Source of the DNA: an uncultured Bacteroidota bacterium
GTDB taxonomy: Bacteria > Bacteroidota > Bacteroidia > NS11-12g > UBA955
Assembly: GCA_903879775.1 (NCBI GenBank)
Contig: CAIRMY010000222.1
Location: forward strand, 1-5,727
Direction of reading: 5' to 3'
Length of the DNA: 5,727 nt
Within the stretch, counting starts at the first letter, position 1. Every line of letters begins with the position of its first letter. Under the pieces are notes generated by a model. That model was not told the DNA's origin, ran no database searches, and saw nothing but the letters and a program-made list of their open reading frames with translations. A program made the translations under genes and the position numbers. Of the stretch, positions 1 to 5,727 are shown in pieces.

Positions 1-361
1 TAATTTTTGTAAAAATTCTTTTACAAAACATCAAGTTTCTTTAATGCGTTATTGTTTAACCACATTGAGGCCTCAATTGGCTAAGCCTGAAATTAAAACA
101 TATGTCGAACCATCTTTGCTTTTGGTTGATGTTTATCCAAATCCGAGTAAAGGAAATGTTTGCATTGATTTTAAGGATTCATTTTCAAACAATTTTTCAT
201 TTGTTATTTGCGACTATATTGGTAGAAAGGTATTAGAATCAAAGATTTTCCAATCAAAATCATTTGTAAATTTAGAATATCTTTCAAGTGGGTTGTATAC
301 AATCACCATTTCCAATGATCAATCTGACATCGTTTGTCGAAAATCAATTTATAAGGATTGA
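1..361 (+). CDS. C-terminal fragment of a T9SS-secreted protein (type A sorting domain), 5' truncated by the window
   Basis: The frame is open from the left edge (first whole codon at base 2) to the TGA at 359-361, so this is the end of a longer gene. The ATG at 44 is an internal Met rather than a likely start. The visible part has a linker followed by a Por/type IX secretion C-terminal sorting domain of about 75 residues. It begins with the hallmark VYPNPSKG, continues through an alternating beta pattern (SFVICDYIGRKVLESK, like the family's 'v.D..Gk.v' strand), and ends with LSSGLYTITIS and a short basic tail, RKSIYKD. In Bacteroidota this domain directs a protein with an N-terminal signal peptide across the outer membrane, where it is usually cleaved off and the protein anchored or released. 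The function of the cargo cannot be told because the N-terminal domains are outside the window. It is on the opposite strand from the glycosidase operon, so a shared role is not implied. Confidence 0.85.
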   Translation, partial: NFCKNSFTKHQVSLMRYCLTTLRPQLAKPEIKTYVEPSLLLVDVYPNPSKGNVCIDFKDSFSNNFSFVICDYIGRKVLESKIFQSKSFVNLEYLSSGLYTITISNDQSDIVCRKSIYKD

Positions 362-403
362 TGATTTTATGTGGTTTTTAATTAGATAGAGTGTAATAAA
401 GGA

Positions 404-431
404 TTGAAATACGAAAATTTTTCTACCTTCG
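404..431 (+). promoter_or_regulatory. Candidate Bacteroidota promoter (TTG / TAnnTTTG-like) for the DUF4442 gene
   Basis: TTG at 404-406 and TACCTTCG at 424-431 are separated by 17 bases. They resemble the Bacteroidota sigma-ABfr consensus (TTG near -33, TAnnTTTG near -7) with one mismatch in the second box. The downstream box ends only 10 bases before the ATG at 442, which would give a very short leader. No strong Shine-Dalgarno sequence lies between. The assignment rests on motif similarity and position only. Confidence 0.4.
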
Positions 432-441
432 CTCTCAAGTT

Positions 442-861
442 ATGAATCTGAAAGATATTCCATTTGCTAAACTACTTGCTGTATCCGATAGCACTTCCGA
501 ATTCTTATTTGAATTACAGGATGATGAAAAGTATACCAACCATTTAGGATCTGTAGCCGCCGCTGCGCAATTTTCGTTGGCAGAATTTGCTTCGGGACAA
601 TGGATGTTAAATACGTTTCCAGAGTATGCATCACAAGTGATTCCAGTGCTGCGAAAATCAGAAGTCAAATTCAAAAAGCCAGCATTGGGAAGGGTTCGCG
701 CTCGTGCCATTGTAAATGAAGATACCCGTCATCTATTTATCACAGAACTTACACAACGAAAGCGCGCATTAGTAACAATTCTAATTGAATTGGTGAATGA
801 TGATTTGGAAGTGGTGATGAATGGAACTTACGAATGGTTTATTCAATTGAAAAACTCTTAA
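442..861 (+). CDS. DUF4442 / hotdog-fold thioesterase-like protein
   Basis: A 139-residue cytoplasmic protein with no signal peptide or membrane segment. The segment at residues 33-52 (NHLGSV, then an Ala-rich helix ending in LAEFASG) is the typical central-helix signature of hotdog-fold acyl thioesterase relatives in the DUF4442/YiiD C-terminal group. It is followed by beta strands around SEVKFKKPALGRVRARA (73-89), LFITELTQRKRALVTILIEL (98-117) and the final NGTYEWFIQL. The length suits a single hotdog domain. Known relatives are thought to hydrolyse acyl-CoA or act as acyl-binding proteins, but substrates are mostly unknown. An Ala sits at residue 39, just after the GSV turn, where my recollection of relatives is that a His is common; I am not certain this matters. 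The start at 442 is preceded by a plausible promoter. The stop is 14 bases from the stop of the convergent GH13 gene. A link to glycan metabolism is not indicated. Confidence 0.75.
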   Translation: MNLKDIPFAKLLAVSDSTSEFLFELQDDEKYTNHLGSVAAAAQFSLAEFASGQWMLNTFPEYASQVIPVLRKSEVKFKKPALGRVRARAIVNEDTRHLFITELTQRKRALVTILIELVNDDLEVVMNGTYEWFIQLKNS

Positions 862-875
862 ATTCGCTTTCAGTA

Positions 876-2411
876 TTACTTCACTTGCCATATCATAAAT
901 TGGTATGGATTTAACATTAGTTCTTTACCAAATTTTATGCGCTTATCAATCAAATTCATTGGATTTTGAATTTTTGTATCAAATTTTACAACTTGAGATT
1001 CATTCGATAAATTAAATACAACTAGTACTTTTTGAGATTTGTCAATTCTGTAAAAACTTAGAATCTTGGAATTGTTATTTTGTACATTTTCATAAGTTCC
1101 ATCGGCAAGCGCTGGATGACTTTGTTTTAATTGAATGGTTTTTTTGTAGAATTGAAATAATGATTTTGGATCCTTAATTTGTTCCTCCAACGAAATACCA
1201 TCGTTCGATTTTAGATTTGCATTTTTCCACCAAGGACCTGAGTTTTGATACCAAAATGCCATTCCATTGCCTGCTCCGTTCTTGTACCAATCAAAAGCCT
1301 CTCTTCGGCCAATATCATTGCCATCTGTGTTTCCAAATGATAATGCCTTTCCCTGCATTCCAATTTCTTGTCCATAATAAATTGAAGGAATTCCTCCAAT
1401 GAGCAACATGATTGCTGCTGCCGATTTTTGACGTTCAATATTGGTTTCAAGCGAAGCAAATCGATCCATATCGTGATTTTCAATAAATACAAATTGCTCT
1501 TTCCCGGCAGGCGTTTTGCATAAAATCATATCTGCGTTGTGAACAATTTCTTCTTTATTGAAAGATAAAATGGCTTTTTGTAATCCAAAGCCAAACATTC
1601 GGTCAACGTTCGCTTTTTCAAAATAATCAAATCCATAATCAGCCCAATCCGCTTGCTCTGCAACGATTTTAACTTTTGGATTAATTTGTTTTAGGGAAGC
1701 AATTAAAGGTTTCCAAAATTCAGCAAAAAGATTGGTCAGGGTAGGTTTGCCATCTAAATGATCCATGGCATGGTCCAATCGAAATCCATCAATTCCATCA
1801 TCAAATTTCCCATCCTTGTTCGGATCGAGAAAGTAAGAAAACAATTGAATGTTGTATTCCAGTACTTTTTTGCTTTTCAAATTCACGGTGGTTACATAGA
1901 TGATTTTGCCATCAAATCCATTGAGTAATCTCAAATTGAAGACCATTGTAGCCGGTGATTTATGAGCAGAATCATCAAATAATAGGTAATCACTATATTT
2001 TGAGTTAAGATTTCCCACAGCGTCTTTCCACCAAATATGCTGTGATGTAACATATTGCGTTTCCATGTCCATGTAAATTTTCATCCCTCTTCGATGAACA
2101 TCTTTAACCAACACTATATATTCTTGCATGCTGCCAAATTCAGCGTCAATTTGTTCAAAATCGTTCGCGAAATAATTATGATAACAATCTGATTGATAGA
2201 GTGGAAAGAGTAAAATTGAGGTGATTCCTAAATCTTGTAAATAAGGCAGTTTTTGACGAAGTCCATTCAGATCTCCATGCAAATCGCCGTTGCTATCATA
2301 GAAACTTCTCTGACAAACATGATACATGATTTCACCTTTTTTATGGTTATTTTGCGACCATAAGACATTGTAAGCAAAGGAGATTAGGACAAAAAATAGT
2401 AATTTTTTCAT
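876..2411 (-). CDS. Exported alpha-amylase-family (GH13) glycoside hydrolase with atypical region I
   Basis: A 511-residue protein with an N-terminal signal peptide (MKK, hydrophobic core at about 4-17, likely cleavage near residues 19-20), so it is probably periplasmic. No lipobox Cys or T9SS tail is present. GH13 landmarks appear in order: YHNYFANDFEQIDAEFG (77-93), region I starting at D115, region II GFRLDH with nucleophile D213, region III AEQ with acid/base E252, region IV ENHD with transition-state stabiliser D314, and IPSIYYGQEIGM (341-352). The C-terminal beta domain runs from about 440 to the end. The catalytic triad is therefore intact, and the family predicts a retaining enzyme on alpha-glucosidic bonds. 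Region I reads DMETQY, so the usual Asn-His at the fifth and sixth positions is replaced by Q119-Y120. A DPNKDGKFDDGIDG loop (196-209) before the nucleophile may bind calcium. The gene lies 3 bases after the GH92 stop and is the last gene of the operon. Exact specificity (amylase, neopullulanase-like, transglycosidase) cannot be assigned. Confidence 0.9.
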   Translation of the reverse strand: MKKLLFFVLISFAYNVLWSQNNHKKGEIMYHVCQRSFYDSNGDLHGDLNGLRQKLPYLQDLGITSILLFPLYQSDCYHNYFANDFEQIDAEFGSMQEYIVLVKDVHRRGMKIYMDMETQYVTSQHIWWKDAVGNLNSKYSDYLLFDDSAHKSPATMVFNLRLLNGFDGKIIYVTTVNLKSKKVLEYNIQLFSYFLDPNKDGKFDDGIDGFRLDHAMDHLDGKPTLTNLFAEFWKPLIASLKQINPKVKIVAEQADWADYGFDYFEKANVDRMFGFGLQKAILSFNKEEIVHNADMILCKTPAGKEQFVFIENHDMDRFASLETNIERQKSAAAIMLLIGGIPSIYYGQEIGMQGKALSFGNTDGNDIGRREAFDWYKNGAGNGMAFWYQNSGPWWKNANLKSNDGISLEEQIKDPKSLFQFYKKTIQLKQSHPALADGTYENVQNNNSKILSFYRIDKSQKVLVVFNLSNESQVVKFDTKIQNPMNLIDKRIKFGKELMLNPYQFMIWQVK

Positions 2412-2414
2412 TTC

Positions 2415-4595
2415 TTATTTTTGAGGGATGTTTGATTCTTGATTCATCATATTAAATTTCAATTGACCACCTTGCATCAATTCTGAGTAACGGATGAAAT
2501 TTCGGTTCAATTTCATTTTGTTTAACTCGGGATCTTTTTGATAGATATTCTCATCGTTGAAATTTTCTGATTTTATTGTAAAATATTTATTACCTGGCAA
2601 TTTAATTGTTGCCTTTTTTATTTGAGGACTTCCGAATACAAAGGTTCCATTTGCAGCGTTTACAGGGTAAAAACCCATTGTTGATAGAATATACCAAGCA
2701 CTCATTTGTCCACAATCATCGTTGCCAATCATGCCATTAGGAGTATTGTTGTGAAAATTTTTAACAACTTCATGGATGTATTTTTGACCAGTTTGAAATT
2801 GATTTGTGAATGCATATAGGTAAATGATATGGTGGCTTGGCTCATTTCCATGGGCATATTGCCCAATCATTGCTTCTTGTCCTAAATATTTATTAGGGTT
2901 TTCGGATTCAGTCGTGAAAAATGCGTTTAATTTTTCTGTAAATTTTTCTTCACCACCCATTAACTGCTTCATTCCTTCAATGTCATATTGTGCGGGTGTC
3001 CAAAGATATTGCCAAGCGTTTGCTTCAGTATAATCTCCAGGATTATTTAGTGGGGAAGTTGCCAATAGTGGATTGAATGGTGTTCTCCAATTCCCATGAG
3101 AATCCTTCCCTCGAAAAAAAGAAGTTACAGAATCAAAAATGTTTTGATAATATTTTGCTCTTTTTTGAAATGTAATTTCATGTTCAACATTTCCAATTTT
3201 TCTTGCCATCTGCGCAACACACCAATCATCAAATCCACTCTCAAGCGTTCTTGAAACCGATTCATTATCAAGTTTATCAAAAGGATAATAGCCATGATTG
3301 TTATACAATTCCCAATTTGAATTGATATGACTCTTCGTACTTGTTTCTACCATTGCATTGAATGCTTCATGAGCATTGAATCCTGTAAATCCATTCTGAT
3401 ATGCCGATAATATCATTGGAATGGCGTGATTTCCAATCATACAGTAATTATCTTGTCCCCAAGCTGTCCAAATGGGTAAAAAACCTTTGGCTTTATGATG
3501 AATCAGCAATGTTTGCACGATTCCGTTAATTTTTTCTGGCGCAATCATTTGTAACAAGGGAAATGCTCCTCTATAAATATCCCAAATAGAAAGGGTAGAG
3601 TAATATTCATTGTTTGGTGCAATTTGAATAATGTTGTTTAAGCCTCTGTAGCGTCCGTCAACATCGGCAATATTTGAAGGTTGTAATAAGAGATGGTAAA
3701 ATGAAGTATAAAATATTTCTTTTTGCTTTTTGGGTGCTGTTATTTGGATTCTAGATAAATACAAATTCCACTTATTTTGGTTTGCTAATCGTACTTTTTG
3801 AAAATTCCAATGAGCAATTTCAAAATTCATATTTCGTTTTGCTCCTTCAATATCTGCTGTAGAAAGTGCAATTTTCACTTTGAGAATTTTGGATTGGTTC
3901 AGTGTGAAATCTAATAGGTATTTAGGTGCTTTCTCGTTTGCCTTTGATTGTAAAGCTTGTGAATGATAAAATGGTTGATCAAATGAAATTGTGAAATAGT
4001 AACTTCTGTGAACCCAATTATTTGTAGAACAGTATCCAGAAATTGTATTGTTGTTTTCAATTTTTATAGAACTTTCAACAACCAGAACTTTGGGATCATT
4101 CTGTTCGAAAACAAAACGTAAGCCATGCTGTAAATTCAAGAAGATCTGTGCTTTGTTATCAGGAAAAGTATATTGATGAAAGGCCACCCGATCTGAACAA
4201 GTGAGTTCAACTTTTACTTCATCTTTTTTTGTCAATGAGTAATATCCAATCTTTGCTGATTCTGTTTCTTTAAAATAAGTATTTTTTAATTTTTCTTTTG
4301 AGGGATTGATGGGGAGAATTAAAATATCTCCCATTTCATTGATTCCGGTTCCACTGAAACGTGTTTGTGAGAATCCCATTAGAAATGTATCGCGATATTG
4401 ATAACCACTGGTGTGGTTCCATCCAAAATCTTGATTGTCTGGACCAGGTTGTACCATCCCAAAAGGCATAGAAGGACCCGGAAATGTGTGTCCTGTTCCA
4501 TCTGTACCAATGAAAGGATTGACGAATTTTTCATATCGCTGAGCGAACAAATGGGAAGATATCGACATCAACAAGAAAAAAAGTTTCAATTTCAT
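2415..4595 (-). CDS. Exported GH92 alpha-mannosidase (putative alpha-1,2-mannosidase)
   Basis: A 726-residue protein, near the usual GH92 length. The signal peptide is MKLKLFFLLMSISSHLFA with likely cleavage before Q19, which points to the periplasm. The N-terminal beta-sandwich domain opens with the family signature VNPFIGTDGTGHTFPGPSMP (25-44), then GWNHTSGY (58-65) and FSQTRFSGTG (75-84). The (alpha/alpha)6 catalytic domain shows SIWDIYRG (336-343), WTAWGQDNYCMIGNHAIP (376-393), ESGFDDW (452-458), DYTEANAWQY (521-530) with E524 as the expected general acid, HGNEPSHH (582-589), and GNDDCGQMSAWY (624-635) with the Asp pair expected to act as base or assist it. GH92 enzymes are calcium-dependent, inverting exo-alpha-mannosidases. 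The Glu in HGNEPSHH corresponds, from memory, to the +1-subsite Glu of alpha-1,2-type enzymes, but linkage specificity (1,2, 1,3, 1,4 or 1,6) cannot be fixed from sequence alone. Its ATG overlaps the stop of the preceding TIM-barrel gene by 4 bases. Confidence 0.93.
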   Translation of the reverse strand: MKLKLFFLLMSISSHLFAQRYEKFVNPFIGTDGTGHTFPGPSMPFGMVQPGPDNQDFGWNHTSGYQYRDTFLMGFSQTRFSGTGINEMGDILILPINPSKEKLKNTYFKETESAKIGYYSLTKKDEVKVELTCSDRVAFHQYTFPDNKAQIFLNLQHGLRFVFEQNDPKVLVVESSIKIENNNTISGYCSTNNWVHRSYYFTISFDQPFYHSQALQSKANEKAPKYLLDFTLNQSKILKVKIALSTADIEGAKRNMNFEIAHWNFQKVRLANQNKWNLYLSRIQITAPKKQKEIFYTSFYHLLLQPSNIADVDGRYRGLNNIIQIAPNNEYYSTLSIWDIYRGAFPLLQMIAPEKINGIVQTLLIHHKAKGFLPIWTAWGQDNYCMIGNHAIPMILSAYQNGFTGFNAHEAFNAMVETSTKSHINSNWELYNNHGYYPFDKLDNESVSRTLESGFDDWCVAQMARKIGNVEHEITFQKRAKYYQNIFDSVTSFFRGKDSHGNWRTPFNPLLATSPLNNPGDYTEANAWQYLWTPAQYDIEGMKQLMGGEEKFTEKLNAFFTTESENPNKYLGQEAMIGQYAHGNEPSHHIIYLYAFTNQFQTGQKYIHEVVKNFHNNTPNGMIGNDDCGQMSAWYILSTMGFYPVNAANGTFVFGSPQIKKATIKLPGNKYFTIKSENFNDENIYQKDPELNKMKLNRNFIRYSELMQGGQLKFNMMNQESNIPQK
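4592..4595 (-). other. ATGA stop/start overlap (translational coupling)
   Basis: Read on the minus strand, these four bases are ATGA: the first three are the GH92 start codon and the last three are the TGA stop of the TIM-barrel gene. Such overlaps usually mean that ribosomes ending one gene re-initiate on the next. A GAGCTC stretch directly upstream of the ATG offers only a weak ribosome-binding signal, consistent with coupling. Confidence 0.75.
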
Positions 4596-5428
4596 GAGCT
4601 CAAATTTGATTGTAAATAATTTTTCATTTGTATGTTAAGTTCCCACTGATTTACAACCGGTCTTTTTGTAATAAAATCGTTATTCATATATGGAAAAGGT
4701 CCAAATTCCGGCGTGATTGTTAACAGTTCAATTTCGTTTTTTGATTGAATATGGATTATTTCAGTCCACCAATTTAAGTATCGAATCAAGTATTTTTCCC
4801 ATTCGGGTGCAAATGGATGATTAATTTGAGGACTTTGTTCGTATCCAACTCGTGCATGAATGTGTTGAATATTGGGATATATTCTGGCCAATAATTCTAG
4901 TTGATCGCTTAAATCACTCTCCGATACCACACAAAAATGTGATAGATCTGCAACCAATTTTAGATTTGGAAATACTTTTAAATAATCTATCAAAGATTTG
5001 AGATGGAATGTGAATCTACCACGATGAATTTCATGCCAAATTGGGATACCCGTTTTTTGCGATATTTCCTCAGTCAGAGAAACGATACTCACATTTGTAT
5101 CAAAATCGTAATGGTCTTTTCCAGTGTGTGAGTTTATAGCATCGGGATTTAAATCTGTTAAGAACTTGAGTCGATGGAGCAATCGCTCTTTGTATGAGTC
5201 AACTGTTTCGTTTTGATTTGATAAAACTTGCTGAGCAATGAAGATAAAATTTGGATTGATTGAATTTCGAATGATGTTTAACTCAACAATAAATTCATTT
5301 ATAAAGAGATGATTGTCTGGGAAATTAATCTCAACACCATCAAATCCATTTGCAAGGACTTTGTGTAAAAAGTCCTTCGCCGACAAATTTTCTGATCCCC
5401 AATAGGTACAAATGAATTTGATATTCAT
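4592..5428 (-). CDS. Sugar phosphate isomerase/epimerase-like TIM-barrel protein (xylose isomerase-like / AP endonuclease 2 superfamily)
   Basis: 278 residues from the chosen Met (286 if an upstream in-frame ATG at 5452-5450 is used). I prefer the inner Met at 5428 because MNIKFICTYWG begins directly at the first barrel strand and lies 1 base after the previous gene's stop; the longer start overlaps that gene by 23 nt and adds an unneeded MKSFILNN. No signal peptide is seen, so it is probably cytoplasmic. Barrel strand-end motifs (inner-Met numbering) are GVEINFP (E33), NSHTGKDH (H101, H106), WHEIHRGR (E133), ADLSHF (D161, H164), HIHARVGYE (H189/H191) and TPEFGP (E241). By position, E133, D161, H189 or H191, and E241 match the four metal ligands of D-tagatose 3-epimerase-type enzymes, and H164 matches the DxxH His next to the substrate. 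The likely activity is metal-dependent isomerisation or epimerisation of a sugar or related polyol; the substrate is unknown. It lies between a PhyH-type oxygenase and two glycosidases. Confidence 0.8.
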   Translation of the reverse strand: MNIKFICTYWGSENLSAKDFLHKVLANGFDGVEINFPDNHLFINEFIVELNIIRNSINPNFIFIAQQVLSNQNETVDSYKERLLHRLKFLTDLNPDAINSHTGKDHYDFDTNVSIVSLTEEISQKTGIPIWHEIHRGRFTFHLKSLIDYLKVFPNLKLVADLSHFCVVSESDLSDQLELLARIYPNIQHIHARVGYEQSPQINHPFAPEWEKYLIRYLNWWTEIIHIQSKNEIELLTITPEFGPFPYMNNDFITKRPVVNQWELNIQMKNYLQSNLSS

Positions 5429-5429
5429 A

Positions 5430-5727
5430 TTATTGAGAATAAATGATTTCATTTAACGGTGTTTGAATAATTTCACCAATTTTAGCTCCAGGACACCAAG
5501 TTTTCCAGTCGTTTTCTTGATTTTTATTGTCTGGATTTTTCAAAATCATGTCCTTATCCATGTAGATGATTGTCATGACTTTTCTCATTTCATTGGTGAT
5601 ATTCGCACCTGCTCTGTGAAAAATCCATCCCGAATGAAAACTTACTTCTCCGATGTCGAAAGGTTCAATGATATGTTTGTAGTCTGTGACTCTTAGACTT
5701 TTTTGAATCATGACTTCACTTTCATCA
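5430..5727 (-). CDS. C-terminal part of a phytanoyl-CoA dioxygenase (PhyH)-family Fe(II)/2-oxoglutarate enzyme, 5' truncated by the window
   Basis: The minus-strand frame stays open to the right edge, so the start lies outside the window; the Met at 5711-5709 is not a convincing start because in-frame codons (DESEV) precede it. About 99 residues are visible out of an expected 250-300. The core reads GEVSFHSGWIFHRAGAN followed by ITNEMRKVMTIIYMD. The His encoded at 5616-5618 and the Arg at 5583-5585 are 11 residues apart with an Asn between, matching the H264, N269 and R275 spacing of human phytanoyl-CoA hydroxylase: the distal iron ligand and the 2-oxoglutarate-binding Arg. The proximal HxD ligands would be upstream, outside the window. 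Members hydroxylate diverse small molecules using O2 and 2-oxoglutarate; the substrate here is unknown. The tail NDWKTWCPGAKIGEII is typical of bacterial members of this family. The TAA stop is 1 base before the preferred start of the TIM-barrel gene, so both are almost certainly in one operon. Confidence 0.85.
   Translation of the reverse strand, partial: DESEVMIQKSLRVTDYKHIIEPFDIGEVSFHSGWIFHRAGANITNEMRKVMTIIYMDKDMILKNPDNKNQENDWKTWCPGAKIGEIIQTPLNEIIYSQ

Larger units (their letters stand above)
876..5727 (-). other. Compact four-gene operon: PhyH dioxygenase, TIM-barrel isomerase, GH92, GH13
   Basis: Four consecutive minus-strand genes leave no internal gap longer than 3 bases. The promoter must lie beyond the right edge, because no room for one exists between genes. 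No susC/susD pair, sigma/anti-sigma factor or transporter is visible, so whether this belongs to a polysaccharide utilisation locus cannot be judged here. No convincing hairpin terminator is seen at the 3' end, where the operon converges with the DUF4442 gene across bases 862-875. Confidence 0.8.

Noticed and set aside
44..46. ATG as the true start of a small 105-residue protein
   Set aside because: The frame continues upstream without a stop to the window edge, there is no signal peptide, and a sorting domain alone makes no biological sense.
435..710. Minus-strand open frame of 91 codons opposite the DUF4442 gene
   Set aside because: It lies almost wholly antisense to a well-supported hotdog-domain gene, has no recognisable domain and no suitable upstream signal.
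862..875. Bidirectional terminator between the convergent DUF4442 and GH13 genes
   Set aside because: The 14-base gap has no stem-loop followed by a T run that I can see; any terminator must lie within coding sequence or be factor-dependent.
1211..1492. Open frames on both strands (minus 1211-1492, plus 1217-1402) inside the GH13 gene
   Set aside because: They are alternative-frame shadows of a conserved GH13 coding region and show no domain features.
2824..3033. Plus-strand open frame inside the GH92 gene
   Set aside because: It is antisense to the conserved DYTEANAW-HGNEPSHH region of GH92, so openness is explained by the real gene.
3112..3121. Homopolymer A run in the GH92 gene as a possible frameshift site
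   Set aside because: The reading frame is intact on both sides and family motifs continue in the same frame.
4398..4619. Plus-strand open frame opposite the GH92 N-terminus
   Set aside because: It is antisense to the GH92 signature and signal peptide, and its composition looks unlike a real protein.
5463..5696. Plus-strand open frame opposite the PhyH-family gene
   Set aside because: It is antisense to the HSGWIFHRAGAN core of a clear enzyme family.

Overview
This AT-rich window (roughly one third G+C by eye) looks like Bacteroidota, probably Flavobacteriia or a related class. The evidence is the tail of a type IX secretion (Por) sorting domain at the left edge, a TAnnTTTG-like promoter element close to a start codon, weak or absent Shine-Dalgarno sequences, and exported glycosidases whose predicted signal cleavage leaves an N-terminal Gln or Asn. 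No rRNA, tRNA, CRISPR array, insertion sequence or susC/susD-like gene is visible.

Layout. Bases 1-361 (+) are the 3' end of a larger secreted protein carrying a T9SS C-terminal sorting domain; its 5' part lies outside the window. A short intergenic stretch (362-441) with a plausible Bacteroidota promoter leads into a 139-residue hotdog-fold DUF4442/thioesterase-like gene (442-861, +). This gene converges, across only 14 bases, with a compact minus-strand operon that fills the rest of the window. In transcription order the operon encodes: the C-terminal part of a phytanoyl-CoA dioxygenase (PhyH)-family Fe(II)/2-oxoglutarate enzyme (5430 to the right edge); a sugar phosphate isomerase/epimerase-like TIM-barrel protein (4592-5428); a GH92 alpha-mannosidase (2415-4595); and a GH13 alpha-amylase-family protein (876-2411). 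The junctions are a 1-nt gap (or a 23-nt overlap if an upstream ATG is used), a 4-nt ATGA overlap and a 3-nt gap, which strongly suggests co-transcription and translational coupling.

How the genes may work together (inference). Both glycosidases have signal peptides and no visible lipobox or T9SS tail, so they probably act in the periplasm, GH92 trimming mannosyl residues and GH13 acting on an alpha-glucan or a related alpha-glucoside. The TIM-barrel protein and the PhyH-family protein show no export signal and probably act in the cytoplasm on a small molecule. The mixture suggests catabolism of a glycan or glycoconjugate whose released part needs isomerisation and oxidation, but the sequence does not identify the substrate. 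The most unusual molecular feature is the GH13 enzyme: it keeps all three catalytic acids but has Gln-Tyr where region I normally has Asn-His.
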